Shown in pieces: positions 24,138 through 33,930 of a DNA stretch of 64,000 nucleotides (its first letter is position 1; every line of letters starts with the position of its first letter). The stretch is from an uncultured Prevotella sp. Its GTDB lineage: Bacteria > Bacteroidota > Bacteroidia > Bacteroidales > Bacteroidaceae. Position numbers and translations under genes: made by a program. The notes below the pieces were generated by a model. It saw only the letters and a list, made by a program, of their open reading frames with translations, was not told the origin of the DNA and searched no databases. The DNA is taken from positions 1 to 64,000 of the forward strand of contig OMXK01000015.1 in the NCBI GenBank assembly GCA_900314995.1, read 5' to 3'.

Positions 24138-26116
24138 CGGCGACGTTCTTTTAGGATTCCATGACGATAAGCATAGAGCAGTTTCTTAAGGTCAGTAACC
24201 TGACGCTTTAATTCCTCGCCTTTGTCTGTATCTGCAACGAGCATGCGATGAGCCGACATCTCGACAATCTGAGTAGTGGATTTGATATCTGTCTCCCTGA
24301 CGATGGCATCGCGCTGTGAGGTGAACGGTTCATGCTGCACAAGCTGAAAACCACGTGAATGGTAGACAAGCGTATAACCGGCGATACCTGTTTCGTGATG
24401 GTAGGCTTCAGAGAAGCCACCGTCAATCACCATCAAACGTCCACCTGCTTTAATGGGGTTCTCGCCCTTGGAGGCATGAACGGGTACGTGGCCGTTGATG
24501 ATATGGCGGTTCAGTCCTTTGACCTCAAAGGCATCCAGGATGCGATCACAGACTTCTGCAGAATCACGCAGTTTGAAGTAGTTACCTTTTTCCTCTTTAT
24601 AGGTGTCCTTGTCACTAAGGAAATAGCGCTCGAAGGTCGCCATTTTCGACTTGTCGAAGAGGGGAGAGTCCTTGCCGCACCAGAGGTAAAGGAAATAGTC
24701 GCGGGCATAGTCGCGGGGGTATTCGTCGGACTGGGCCTCAAAGGCTGCCCGTATCATCATGCCGATATTGTGCATCAAATCCTTGCCACTATATGATTTA
24801 CCAGGATAGATCTCTACAGTCTTTAGTGAGCCGTCATCGTTGAGGGGACAGCTGGCGTGGAAGAGGAGGTTGGAGTTGCTGACGGTGTACATGCAACCAT
24901 GAGAAAGTAAGGTCCGGATATGTTTCTTAAGTTTCTCACAGATGCGAAAGGAGTGATGGAGCTTTTGCATGAGGTCAGCTTCCTCGTTAGTAAGCGCATT
25001 AGGATTTGTCGGATCGATAGTCGGGAAGTGGCAACTCTTCATCTCATACGCTTTGCCATCTATATTGCATATACCTTTCTCATAGTTGATATGCTCAAAA
25101 AGGCAACGGTCATCCATCGACCACTCAGGATGGCGCTTGATGATTGCTGCTTCCTCCTTGAATTGAATGACGGCAATGGCTTTGTGCATCCTGGCAGTAA
25201 GCTGTCGTGTCTTCTCGTCCATATCGTTGCCTGGCAGGATCTTCGGCAGGAACTCCTCGCATGGGTCATTGCCATAAGCTTCAAGGGCAAATGTTGCGAG
25301 AGGCACGAGGTTAATGCCGTATTCCTCGATTGTAGCCAGATTTGCATAGCGTAGACATAAACGCAATACATTGCAGATACAAGCATCATTGCCGGCAGAG
25401 GCTCCCATCCACAGAATATCATGGTTACCCCATTGGATATCCCAGGCATGGTATTGTCGGAGGGTGTCCATAACGATATGGGCACCAGGACCACGGTCGT
25501 AGATGTCACCGAGGATATGGAGCTGGTCGATTGCCAACCGCTGGATAACATTACAGATAGCGACGATAAAGTCGTCGGCACGCCCAGTGGAGATGATTGT
25601 ATTGACAATGACACTTACATAAGCAGCTTTGTCGCTGTCTGAAAGGCTCTCATGTAGGAGTTCCTGAATGATGTAAGAGAATTCTTCTGGAAGTGACTTG
25701 CGCACCTTGGAACGGGTATATTTCGAAGAGACATCGCGGCAGACTTTTACAAGTTGGTGGATAGTGATCCGATACCAGTCCTCAAGGTCTTCCTCGCGAG
25801 CCTTGATAAGTTCCAGTTTCTGTTCTGGGTAATAGATGAGAGTGCAGAGTTCTTTCTTCTCTGACTCGCGTATGTCATTGCCGAAGAGTTCATTGACCTT
25901 TCTTTTGATGTTTCCAGAAGCATTTTTCAGAACATGTTGGAAGGCACCGCTCTCTCCGTGAATATCAGCAAGGAAATGTTCCGTACCTTTGGGAAGTGCC
26001 ATGATGGCTTCGAGATTGATAATCTCGGTAGATGCATCGGCAATCGTGGGAAATGTCTGGGACAGCAGCTGCAGATAATGCATGTCCGCCTCAATGTCGT
26101 AATGGGTAGTTGTCAT
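24134..26116 (-). CDS. fbp: Class III (Firmicutes-type) fructose-1,6-bisphosphatase
   Basis: A 660-residue protein, the normal size for the class III enzyme. Metallophosphatase motifs LHILGDIYDRGPGAHIVMD and WGNHDILWMGA are clear, with INGHVPVHASKGENPI later. The N-terminus includes MALPKGTEHFLADIHGESGAF with a further metal ligand set. It hydrolyses fructose-1,6-bisphosphate in gluconeogenesis in the cytosol. It overlaps both neighbours by 4 nt, so it is translationally coupled to the glycosyltransferase upstream and DUF5103 downstream. Confidence 0.96.
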   Translation of the reverse strand: MTTTHYDIEADMHYLQLLSQTFPTIADASTEIINLEAIMALPKGTEHFLADIHGESGAFQHVLKNASGNIKRKVNELFGNDIRESEKKELCTLIYYPEQKLELIKAREEDLEDWYRITIHQLVKVCRDVSSKYTRSKVRKSLPEEFSYIIQELLHESLSDSDKAAYVSVIVNTIISTGRADDFIVAICNVIQRLAIDQLHILGDIYDRGPGAHIVMDTLRQYHAWDIQWGNHDILWMGASAGNDACICNVLRLCLRYANLATIEEYGINLVPLATFALEAYGNDPCEEFLPKILPGNDMDEKTRQLTARMHKAIAVIQFKEEAAIIKRHPEWSMDDRCLFEHINYEKGICNIDGKAYEMKSCHFPTIDPTNPNALTNEEADLMQKLHHSFRICEKLKKHIRTLLSHGCMYTVSNSNLLFHASCPLNDDGSLKTVEIYPGKSYSGKDLMHNIGMMIRAAFEAQSDEYPRDYARDYFLYLWCGKDSPLFDKSKMATFERYFLSDKDTYKEEKGNYFKLRDSAEVCDRILDAFEVKGLNRHIINGHVPVHASKGENPIKAGGRLMVIDGGFSEAYHHETGIAGYTLVYHSRGFQLVQHEPFTSQRDAIVRETDIKSTTQIVEMSAHRMLVADTDKGEELKRQVTDLKKLLYAYRHGILKERRR

Positions 26117-27195
26117 ATTTTTAAGTGGTTTGCCAATTGTTTGCGTATTCGTCCTGTCAGTCGGTTGTCTGCTGGGGGCAGTGGCATATAACCCTCATCG
26201 AGACCAGTCTGTTCGCTGAGTACCTGTATCAGACTGCGAGTGAAGTTAGTAAGTTTCTTATTGTCAAGAGCCTCTGCGAGTAACTCGTCGTTGACGGTAT
26301 CGCGCATCAACTCACGGGTTAGTTCAATCATGTGTAGCAGTAAAGGCTGCTTCTGCAGTTGACGGATCATCCGAAGGAGGTAATCAGTCTCATTGCCCTC
26401 ATAATCGCCAATGACATCTTTGAGCGATTGTGGCTTAATATAATTATCAGGGAAATAGGCTCCAATACGGTCTGTGTCAATAGCAGGTGTAGAAAGACCA
26501 AGGATGCTGATACCATAGTCTACATAGTTGCGTATATGCTCATGTTCTGCATAAACAAGAAGTCGCCGCCAATCGAGATTCTGTGGGTATTGTAACGCAT
26601 CGAGTGAACTGCACCAGCGCTTATCACCTGTTATGCCTGCTTTTATGATTGTACTGAGGGCTTCGAGATTACGTTCATCTAGAGCTTCGAGCGTGTTAGA
26701 ATCAATCACTTTCTGATAGACGGCGAATGTCTTTGAACACATCTCTGCAGTGGTGATGGTATTGGTGGTAACAGCATTGTGTATCTCTTCAACACGGCGG
26801 TTCCAACCCATTTCTAGGAAGTTACTGCGTTCCAGTTTGCCGAGGGTGATTACAGCGTAGGCTTGCTCTAGGTAGGCTTTCTGCCAGAGAAGAGTCTTGC
26901 CAAATTTGTCCTGTATAGGTTTCTCGCTTGTAACCCAGGGTTCAAGTTGGCCGTGAAGGGTAAGGACTACGCGTGCACCACGGCGACGAGCTGTTTGTGC
27001 AGCTCTGGCAAGTGAATAATGCCAACAGCCATGGCAGTGTACAATGTCTGGCTGTTGTTCCTGGAATATTGTACGAAAGGCTGCATTACTGTCGGTGAAC
27101 CTTACATCAGCACTTTGGCGCATACCCTCGGCGAGTAATGCAACATGGCGTTGTATCAACTCGTCGGATTTGGGATAGATATGCAGTACTTTCAT
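26113..27195 (-). CDS. GT4-like N-terminal domain fused to an unknown C-terminal domain
   Basis: A 360-residue protein. Residues 1-150 form the N-terminal Rossmann half of a GT-B glycosyltransferase (MKVLHIYPKSDELIQRHVAL, PDIVHCHGCWHYSLARAA, ARVVLTLHGQLEPWV, AVITLGKLERSNFLEMGW). The expected sugar-nucleotide half with its E-x7-E motif is missing; instead residues 160-360 are helical and unlike any glycosyltransferase I know (LLVYAEHEHIRNYVDYGISI). Activity as a transferase is doubtful. It is coupled to fbp (4-nt overlap) and follows a GT2 gene by 25 nt. Confidence 0.6.
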   Translation of the reverse strand: MKVLHIYPKSDELIQRHVALLAEGMRQSADVRFTDSNAAFRTIFQEQQPDIVHCHGCWHYSLARAAQTARRRGARVVLTLHGQLEPWVTSEKPIQDKFGKTLLWQKAYLEQAYAVITLGKLERSNFLEMGWNRRVEEIHNAVTTNTITTAEMCSKTFAVYQKVIDSNTLEALDERNLEALSTIIKAGITGDKRWCSSLDALQYPQNLDWRRLLVYAEHEHIRNYVDYGISILGLSTPAIDTDRIGAYFPDNYIKPQSLKDVIGDYEGNETDYLLRMIRQLQKQPLLLHMIELTRELMRDTVNDELLAEALDNKKLTNFTRSLIQVLSEQTGLDEGYMPLPPADNRLTGRIRKQLANHLKI

Positions 27196-27220
27196 GAACT
27201 TTCGTCGTTATTTGGGAACT

Positions 27221-27886
27221 TTATGTCGTAACTAGAAGTGTAGTAGTGGAATGTAGGAACAGATTCCGAACCAGAATCTGGAGTCTGATACTTAAGAGTT
27301 TGGAGGCTGAAACCTTCTGCTCAAATAATTGTAACATTTCGACTACGTCGTTCTTGCGTATAATAATAAAATCGTAGCGGCCCCAAGTAAACTTGAAGTG
27401 CTTTCTGTTTATGATATGGCTGAGTCGACGTTCGCCTTTGATGATAAAGGGTGCAGCATCACTGAGACTTACAAAAGACTGCAGGCGGATGCCCTTATTG
27501 ACGTGGTAGCCAATTGTGAGTTGCGAATCATCTGTTAAGTTGTCATTGACAGCTTTAAGGATGTCGTCAGCAACAATCATGTTGTTGATATTTGTGAATA
27601 TAATCCATTCATTCTTAGCTGCTTTTGCTCCGATGTTAAAGGCAAATTTCTTGCGAAAAAGCGATATGTTTGGCTTTGGCAAGAAGGTGGTATAAAGGTG
27701 AGGATAGTTGCTCTTGAACAATTTTAGTACGTCTTCCGTCTGATCTGTTGATGACTCATTGACCACAATGACTTCATATCCGGGCTCGTATTCCTGGGTG
27801 AGGAAGGCGGGCAAGTTTGACTCAAGCTCAGTAGCTTGGTCGTAACAGGTCATGATGATAGAATATTTACGCTCGCTAGTGTTCAT
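27221..27886 (-). CDS. Family 2 glycosyltransferase
   Basis: A 221-residue GT-A enzyme. YSIIMTCYDQATELESNLPA (residues 8-27) and YEVIVVNESSTDQTEDVL give the nucleotide-sugar binding start, and the usual metal-binding DxD is replaced by a less clear NINNMIVADD segment. It lacks C-terminal membrane helices, although the tail is hydrophobic. Likely cytosolic, adding sugar to a surface glycan; acceptor and donor are unknown. It starts 14 nt after lysA. Confidence 0.8.
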   Translation of the reverse strand: MNTSERKYSIIMTCYDQATELESNLPAFLTQEYEPGYEVIVVNESSTDQTEDVLKLFKSNYPHLYTTFLPKPNISLFRKKFAFNIGAKAAKNEWIIFTNINNMIVADDILKAVNDNLTDDSQLTIGYHVNKGIRLQSFVSLSDAAPFIIKGERRLSHIINRKHFKFTWGRYDFIIIRKNDVVEMLQLFEQKVSASKLLSIRLQILVRNLFLHSTTTLLVTT

Positions 27887-27900
27887 TATTATTTGACTAT

Positions 27901-29061
27901 TTATAAATCATCACTCATGTAACCGATAGGCAGACGACGACAGTTGTATTGTGAGGCCATGATCTCACCATAGGCTCCAGCAGAGCGGATTGCCAGCAAG
28001 TCGCCCCGATGGGTACGGTTTAAGTCAATCTGCTTAGCGAAGACATCGGTAGACTCACAGATCGGCCCCACAACATCGTATGTCTCATTGGGTTCTTCAC
28101 TCGTCACGTTCTCAATCTTATGGTATGCCTGATAGAGGGCGGGACGGATAAGGTCAGTAAAGCCCGCATCGACAATAGCAAACTTCTTTTGTGCTCCTTC
28201 TTTTATATATAAGGTACGCGTAATAAGTGAACCACACTGTGCCACGACAGCACGCCCAAGTTCGAAGTGCAGTGTCTGGCCATTGCGTAACTTCAATTTC
28301 TTAGCGTAGGTATTGAAATAATCCTTAAAGTCGGGGATGGCAAGACGGTTGGGATGTTCATAATCGATGCCGAGTCCACCACCGACATTGATATGCTCCA
28401 CGCGAATACGATGACGTTCCAACTCGTCCTGCAGTTCATTGACGCGGTTACAGAGTGCTTCAAAATCACCCATGTCAAGAATCTGGGAGCCGATGTGGAA
28501 ATGCAGTCCCACGAACTTCACGTTAGTTAGTTTGTCGGCTTCGGCAATAACCGTCAGCATGTCGCGCATGGCGATTCCGAACTTATTCTCGGCAAGTCCC
28601 GTTGTGATGTTTGCATGGGTATGGGCACCAACATTAGGATTAAGGCGGAAGGCGACACGTGCAATCTTGCCCTTGGAGGCTGCCAGTTCATTGATGACTT
28701 CCAATTCTGGAATACTCTCAACATTGAAGCAGAAAATGTCATTGTCGAGTCCGGTATTGATCTCCCAGTCGCTTTTGCCTACACCAGCATAGACGATTTT
28801 CCCTGCAGGGAAGCCAGCCTTGACGGAGGCTTCGATTTCACCTCCACTAACACAGTCAGCACCTAGCCCCGCCTCACGGATAATCCGAAGAATGCGGGGG
28901 TTTGCGTTAGCCTTAACAGCATAGTGTACGACGAATCCCTCGTGTTTACCAGCCTCATCATTGATCGTGCGGAGAGTCTGGCGCAACAGTTCTACGTCGT
29001 AGTAGTAGAATGGCGTCTCTATAGACTGCAACTTCTCTACGGGAAATTTTCCTTTTGCCAT
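27901..29061 (-). CDS. lysA: Diaminopimelate decarboxylase
   Basis: A 386-residue PLP enzyme. The PLP lysine lies in VVHYAVKANANPRILRI, the glycine-rich phosphate-binding loop is HINVGGGLGIDYEHP, and the conserved Cys-containing end is VGPICESTDVFAK. It converts meso-diaminopimelate to lysine, the last step of the pathway. I chose the start at 29061 (MAKGKFPVEKL), just after the end of lysC; a longer frame overlaps lysC without family support. lysC-lysA order supports lysine synthesis. Confidence 0.94.
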   Translation of the reverse strand: MAKGKFPVEKLQSIETPFYYYDVELLRQTLRTINDEAGKHEGFVVHYAVKANANPRILRIIREAGLGADCVSGGEIEASVKAGFPAGKIVYAGVGKSDWEINTGLDNDIFCFNVESIPELEVINELAASKGKIARVAFRLNPNVGAHTHANITTGLAENKFGIAMRDMLTVIAEADKLTNVKFVGLHFHIGSQILDMGDFEALCNRVNELQDELERHRIRVEHINVGGGLGIDYEHPNRLAIPDFKDYFNTYAKKLKLRNGQTLHFELGRAVVAQCGSLITRTLYIKEGAQKKFAIVDAGFTDLIRPALYQAYHKIENVTSEEPNETYDVVGPICESTDVFAKQIDLNRTHRGDLLAIRSAGAYGEIMASQYNCRRLPIGYMSDDL

Positions 29062-29095
29062 ATCAGTTTTATATTGTGTTGTGTTGATCTGGGGG

Positions 29096-30415
29096 TTATT
29101 TGTTGAATATCGTGTCACTCAGGCTCTGAAGGGCACGTTTTTTATCTTCCTCGCGGATGAGGAATGAAATGTTGTAGTTAGAACCACCATAGCTGACCAT
29201 ACGGACAGGAATATCCTTCATGGCGTCGAGAGCAAGGGATTCAAAACCGATATTCGACCAGTCGAGATCACCAACAACGCAAATAATACACATGTTTGTA
29301 TCTACCGTCACAGTGCCGTATTTTTTCAACTCGTCTACAATCTCACCCAGATGAGCTGAGTTGTCGATACTCATAGACACTCCAACCTCTGAAGTACAAA
29401 TCATGTCTATACTCGTCTGGTAACTCTCAAAGATCTCGAAGACCTTGCGAAGGAATCCCGTAGCCAGGAGCATGCGGCTAGACTTGATTTTGATGGCTGT
29501 GATATTATCCTTTGCGGCAATAGCCTTGATTTTTCCGTATTCGGTCTTGTTGGAAATAGTGGTACCCTCTGCATCGGGATCCATGGTGTTCAGCAGACGT
29601 ACGGGAATGCCAGCATATTTGGCAGGCTGCACACAGGTGGGGTGGAGGATCTTAGCACCGAAGTAGGCAAGCTCGGCTGCCTCTTCGAAATGAAGCTGGT
29701 GGACGGGTTCTGTCTTGTCTACTACTCGAGGATCATTGTTGTGCATACCGTCGATATCGGTCCAGATTTGTATTTCCTCGGCATTGATTGCAGCACCGAT
29801 AAGGGATGCTGTGTAGTCTGAACCACCACGCTGTAGGTTATCGATTTCTCCGTAGGCATTACGGCAAATGAATCCCTGGGTGAGATATATCTGAGCACCT
29901 TCGTTTTCAGCAAGAATAGCTTTCAGCTTTTCCTTAATGTATACAGGGTCTGGCTCTGAATTCTTATCTGTACGCATGAAATCGAGCGCATTGACGAGTA
30001 CAGCATTGATACCCAGCTCTTTCATGTAGTTCACCACCATGTTCGTAGAGATTATCTCACCTTGGGCAACGATGCTCTTCTCTTCAAAACTGGTAAACAA
30101 TTCCTTGGTGAAAGAACGGAGATACTCAAACTCTCCACGCAAGAAGTCGTTGGTGATGGCTTTCGTCTCGTCCTTGCTATATAGTTCTTCAACATGTTTG
30201 GCGTATTTCTGCTCCAGACGGTTTATAACCTCGTTCGCACCGTCGGGATTCTTTTTATAGAGATAATCAGAAATCTCAACGAGAGAATTGGTCGTTCCCG
30301 ACATTGCAGACAAGACGACGAAAACAGGTTCTCCAGACTTTGTAACCAGATTGGTTACATCTTTCATTCTCTGTGGGGTACCGACGGAAGTGCCGCCGAA
30401 TTTCATTACTTTCAT
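29096..30415 (-). CDS. lysC: Aspartate kinase (monofunctional)
   Basis: A 439-residue protein starting MKVMKFGGTSVGTPQRMKDV, the aspartokinase nucleotide motif. RGGSDYTASLIGAAINAEEI is the aspartate and ATP binding segment, and two ACT-type regulatory segments occupy residues about 305-439, including VSMSIDNSAHLGEIVDEL. There is no homoserine dehydrogenase domain. It phosphorylates aspartate at the head of the lysine, threonine and methionine branch. Paired with lysA 34 nt downstream, and 26 nt after ftsE. Confidence 0.95.
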   Translation of the reverse strand: MKVMKFGGTSVGTPQRMKDVTNLVTKSGEPVFVVLSAMSGTTNSLVEISDYLYKKNPDGANEVINRLEQKYAKHVEELYSKDETKAITNDFLRGEFEYLRSFTKELFTSFEEKSIVAQGEIISTNMVVNYMKELGINAVLVNALDFMRTDKNSEPDPVYIKEKLKAILAENEGAQIYLTQGFICRNAYGEIDNLQRGGSDYTASLIGAAINAEEIQIWTDIDGMHNNDPRVVDKTEPVHQLHFEEAAELAYFGAKILHPTCVQPAKYAGIPVRLLNTMDPDAEGTTISNKTEYGKIKAIAAKDNITAIKIKSSRMLLATGFLRKVFEIFESYQTSIDMICTSEVGVSMSIDNSAHLGEIVDELKKYGTVTVDTNMCIICVVGDLDWSNIGFESLALDAMKDIPVRMVSYGGSNYNISFLIREEDKKRALQSLSDTIFNK

Positions 30416-30441
30416 AAACGTATTTTTTATTATTATTTATT

Positions 30442-31194
30442 TCAGATTTCTTCGCGTTCAGAATAGCGGACCTTCGTCTCGTCGGGATCTGGGGTGTCGT
30501 CAACGATGACTAAGTGATGGAAGTCATTGGTGACATCCTCCATTTGGGCATCCTGACAGCGGTAGGTGATGCTTGGATGTTCTTTAATAAGTGGGAGATT
30601 ATGGGTAACCATCACCACGGCAGTTCCTTCGTCAGCAAAGCGGAAAAGAAGCTTGATGATCTCGTCGGATGTCTCTGGGTCAAGATTTCCTGTTGGCTCA
30701 TCGGCGAGAATAAGCTTTGGCTTGTTGAGAATGGCTCGGGCTATGGCGACACGCTGTTGTTCACCACCAGAGAGTTCGAATGGCATCTGACTGGCCTTGT
30801 CTTCCATGCCGACAGCTTTCAGCACTTCTTCTATACGTTCCTCTATTCCGTCACGCTTCTTCCATCCGGTAGCTTTCAGAACAAATTCCAGGTTCTTGTA
30901 GACCGATCTGTCTGCCAAAAGCTGGAAATCCTGGAATACAACACCCATTTCCCTTCTAAGTGCAGGAATCTCCTTGCGCCGTATGGTCAGCAGGTCGTGC
31001 CCTAGCACAGTTGCTTCGTCAGCCTCGTCGACATCTAACTCGCAATAGAGCGTTCTCATCAGGGTTGTCTTACCGGAACCGACTCGTCCTATAAGATAAA
31101 TAAACTGACCTTCCTGAACTTGGAAAGTTACGTTCTTCAGCACACAGATACCATGTCGCTGGTAGATATTTGCATTTTTGTAGCTGATCAGCAT
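30442..31194 (-). CDS. ftsE: FtsE-type ABC transporter ATP-binding protein
   Basis: A 250-residue ATPase. Walker [15 protein letters not shown] (about residues 37-50), Q-loop FQDFQLL, signature [14 protein letters not shown], Walker [15 protein letters not shown] and the switch THNLPL are all intact. The helical region and the C-terminal tail ([19 protein letters not shown] acidic end) match Bacteroidetes FtsE, which with FtsX links to cell-wall hydrolases at division. ftsX is not adjacent. It lies inside the amino-acid operon, 31 nt after hisIE. Confidence 0.85.
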   Translation of the reverse strand: MLISYKNANIYQRHGICVLKNVTFQVQEGQFIYLIGRVGSGKTTLMRTLYCELDVDEADEATVLGHDLLTIRRKEIPALRREMGVVFQDFQLLADRSVYKNLEFVLKATGWKKRDGIEERIEEVLKAVGMEDKASQMPFELSGGEQQRVAIARAILNKPKLILADEPTGNLDPETSDEIIKLLFRFADEGTAVVMVTHNLPLIKEHPSITYRCQDAQMEDVTNDFHHLVIVDDTPDPDETKVRYSEREEI

Positions 31195-31225
31195 GTTGCG
31201 AATGTTTGCTTGTGAGTTTTAACGC

Positions 31226-31873
31226 TTATTTCATTTCACCTTTTGCCTTTGCCTCCCTTCGCTTCTTGTCCCATTCGGGATCGTGGCGCTTGTGGAGTTC
31301 TTCCGCAATGTCCTCAATACGCATGTGCTTGCTAGTAAGCAATACGATGAGGTGATACAACATATCAGCAGCTTCGTATGAGAGCTGTTGGTTGGTGCCT
31401 GTGCAGGCTTCAATAACGGTTTCAAGTGCCTCTTCACCTACCTTCTGCGCGATACGGTTTACGCCGTCTTTAAACAGTTTTGTGGTATAGCTGCCTTCTG
31501 GCATCTCTTCATGGCGGGTATTTATGAAATTCTGCAGCTCTGTGAGGAAGAGTAGGGGGTTGGTTGTATTATCTTCACCCCAGCAAGTATCGGTACCCGT
31601 ATGACAGGTCGGACCGTCAGGGTTGGCTTTTACAAGCAGGGTATCGTTGTCACAGTCGACCATGATGTCAACAAGATGGAGGAAATTACCAGAATTTTCT
31701 CCCTTTGTCCAAAGGCAGTTACGTGATCGACTCCAGAAAGTCACCTTCTTGGTGGCTATAGTCTTATCGTAGGCTTCCTGGTTCATATAGCCCAGCATCA
31801 ATACATTCTTTGTTGTGGCGTCTTGGATTATGGCTGGTACCAGACCGCCGCTTTTCTCAAAATCTATTTTCAT
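31226..31873 (-). CDS. hisIE: Bifunctional phosphoribosyl-AMP cyclohydrolase / phosphoribosyl-ATP diphosphatase
   Basis: A 215-residue two-domain protein. The HisI half holds [31 protein letters not shown] and the metal ligands [10 protein letters not shown] and [10 protein letters not shown]; the HisE half (about 115-215) has [20 protein letters not shown] with its acidic metal site. Together they carry out steps two and three of histidine synthesis. Overlaps hisF by 4 nt. Confidence 0.96.
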   Translation of the reverse strand: MKIDFEKSGGLVPAIIQDATTKNVLMLGYMNQEAYDKTIATKKVTFWSRSRNCLWTKGENSGNFLHLVDIMVDCDNDTLLVKANPDGPTCHTGTDTCWGEDNTTNPLLFLTELQNFINTRHEEMPEGSYTTKLFKDGVNRIAQKVGEEALETVIEACTGTNQQLSYEAADMLYHLIVLLTSKHMRIEDIAEELHKRHDPEWDKKRREAKAKGEMK

Positions 31874-32628
31874 ATTCTTACGTTAATTCCTTCTGATTTC
31901 AAATACTGCTTGAGTTCGGGGATGGGTATCTCGCCGAAATGAAAGACCGAGGCAGCTAGGGCTGCATCAGAATGACCGTCGACGAATGTATCGCGGAAAT
32001 GTTCCTTACAGCCGGCACCACCACTGGCAATGATAGGGATGGATAGGTTGTCGGCCAGTTCACGCAATGCCTCATTGGCATAGCCTTCTTTCACGCCGTC
32101 GTGATTCATTGAGGTGAAGAGAATCTCTCCGGCACCACGTTCTTGTGCCTCGTGAGCCCATTCAAACAGCCCTCGTTCTGTACGTTCGCGACCGCCTTTC
32201 AGATAGCAGTGCCATCCGTCAGAGTCTAAACGGGCATCGATGGCACAGACACAGACCTGAGAGCCGAAACGGCTTGAAATCTCACTGATGAGTTCCGGAC
32301 GACGGATGGCGGCAGAGTTGACACTTACTTTGTCAGCGCCGGCATATAACAGCCGCTCTACATCAGCGAGTTCGTTGATGCCTCCGCCCACTGTAAAGGG
32401 GATGTTGATCTCCTGTGCAACACGTGTTACCATCTCCGTAAACGTCTTACGACCCTCAAACGAAGCGGTGATATCGAGGAAGCACAATTCGTCGGCACCC
32501 TGCTCACTGTAGGTCTTGCCTAATTCCACGGGATCACCTGCAGAACGCAGGTTTATGAAGTTCGTGCCCTTGACGGTCTCACCGTCTTTAACGTCTAGAC
32601 AGGGTATGATGCGTTTTGCCAGTCCCAT
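31870..32628 (-). CDS. hisF: Imidazole glycerol phosphate synthase cyclase subunit
   Basis: A 252-residue barrel. [20 protein letters not shown] at the start holds the catalytic Asp11 (LDVK), and the second catalytic Asp lies in [31 protein letters not shown] and [12 protein letters not shown] are the phosphate-binding loops. It forms imidazole glycerol phosphate with ammonia from HisH. Its first 34 nt overlap the end of hisA in another frame, and it overlaps hisIE by 4 nt. Confidence 0.97.
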   Translation of the reverse strand: MGLAKRIIPCLDVKDGETVKGTNFINLRSAGDPVELGKTYSEQGADELCFLDITASFEGRKTFTEMVTRVAQEINIPFTVGGGINELADVERLLYAGADKVSVNSAAIRRPELISEISSRFGSQVCVCAIDARLDSDGWHCYLKGGRERTERGLFEWAHEAQERGAGEILFTSMNHDGVKEGYANEALRELADNLSIPIIASGGAGCKEHFRDTFVDGHSDAALAASVFHFGEIPIPELKQYLKSEGINVRI

Positions 32629-33332
32629 AATTCTTTTAAATTAATTTTACCTTCATAGATGGCCTTACCAAAGACGACGGCAGGGATGCCTGCTGCCTCA
32701 AGGGCTTTGATGTCGTCGATGGAGGAAACCCCTCCGCTTGCAATAAGATGGAGTTCTGGATAGGTAGCCATCATCTCCTTATAGAGGTCGATAGCCGGTC
32801 CTGCCAGGGTGCCGTCTTTAGATATCTCAGTACAGAGCACGTTACGCACACCAGCATCGATATATTTCTTCATGAATGGCAGGAGGGCCTCACCAGAATC
32901 CTCTTTCCAGCCGTTGATGCTGATCTTGCCATTGCGCACGTCAGCACCAAGAATGATACGTGATGCACCATATTTCTCGAGCCATCCCATGAAACGATCG
33001 GGGTCAGTTACGGCTATAGAACCAATTGTTACCATGGAGGCTCCTGCAGAAAAGGCTTTCTCGATATCTGCATCGGTCTTGATACCACCACCGAAATCTA
33101 CGACGAGGTTCGTTTCAGCGGTAATAGCTTTCAGCACCTGCTCATTGACGATATGCTTGGATTTTGCTCCATCAAGGTCGACTACGTGCAGACGCTTGAA
33201 ACCTATCTGCTCAAACTCCTTGGCTACTTCGGCAGGAGAGTTGCGATAGACCGTCTTCTGGTCGTAGTCGCCTTTGGTCAGTCGTACGCACTGCCCTCCG
33301 ATGATGTCGATGGCGGGAATCAGTTCTATCAT
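32595..33332 (-). CDS. hisA: ProFAR isomerase
   Basis: A 245-residue barrel starting [20 protein letters not shown] with catalytic Asp9 (AIDI); the second Asp lies in [13 protein letters not shown]. The phosphate loops are [19 protein letters not shown] and [12 protein letters not shown]. It performs the Amadori rearrangement before HisHF. Overlaps hisH by 4 nt and hisF by 34 nt, a tight translational chain. Confidence 0.97.
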   Translation of the reverse strand: MIELIPAIDIIGGQCVRLTKGDYDQKTVYRNSPAEVAKEFEQIGFKRLHVVDLDGAKSKHIVNEQVLKAITAETNLVVDFGGGIKTDADIEKAFSAGASMVTIGSIAVTDPDRFMGWLEKYGASRIILGADVRNGKISINGWKEDSGEALLPFMKKYIDAGVRNVLCTEISKDGTLAGPAIDLYKEMMATYPELHLIASGGVSSIDDIKALEAAGIPAVVFGKAIYEGKINLKELWDWQNASYPV

Positions 33333-33916
33333 AGTTCCAAAAAGTTCTTTAAGATACGTTCACCCACCTTGCCACTCTTTTCAGGGTGGAACTGGCAGGC
33401 ATAGAAATTGTCCTTGTGCATTGAAGCTGAATAGGGCAGTATATAGTCTGCCTTAGCGATAGTCTCTTCACATAGTGGCACATAATAGCTGTGGACGAAA
33501 TACACGTAGCCGCCCTCAATACCTTGCATCAGAGGTGAACGGGTATCGTAGAGCTGGTTCCAGCCCATGCATGGCACCTTATCTTCGTGGCGCTCGGGTT
33601 GGAAACGTTTCACTTCAGCATCAAAGATACCAATACAATCGACATTGCCCTCTTCTGAGTGCCGACAGAGCAGTTGCTGCCCTACACAAATGCCGAATAC
33701 GGGTTGACGGAGGTCACGGATAACCTCATCGAGCCGACGGGCCTTCAGATAGTCCATCGCTTCACCTGCATGACCTTGCCCAGGGAACAACACGCGGTCG
33801 GCTTTCCTCAGCAGTTCTGCATCGTCAGTCAATATAGGTTCAATTCCCATACGACGAAGAGCATTAACTACCGAATAGATATTTCCTGCGTTATATTTTA
33901 CAATCGCAACATTCAT
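33329..33916 (-). CDS. hisH: Imidazole glycerol phosphate synthase glutaminase subunit
   Basis: A 195-residue class I glutamine amidotransferase. The nucleophile Cys is in VFGICVGQQLLC, PGQGHAGEAMDYL forms the oxyanion region, and the His-x-Glu pair is QFHPEKSGKVGERIL. It supplies ammonia to HisF. The first his gene in the run (hisH-hisA-hisF-hisIE), 14 nt after purU. Confidence 0.97.
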   Translation of the reverse strand: MNVAIVKYNAGNIYSVVNALRRMGIEPILTDDAELLRKADRVLFPGQGHAGEAMDYLKARRLDEVIRDLRQPVFGICVGQQLLCRHSEEGNVDCIGIFDAEVKRFQPERHEDKVPCMGWNQLYDTRSPLMQGIEGGYVYFVHSYYVPLCEETIAKADYILPYSASMHKDNFYACQFHPEKSGKVGERILKNFLEL

Positions 33917-33930
33917 GCTTGAATTGTGAT

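Noticed and set aside
27901..29118. Longer lysA start at 29118
   Set aside because: The extra 19 residues overlap the end of lysC and do not resemble LysA; the ATG at 29061 fits the family.
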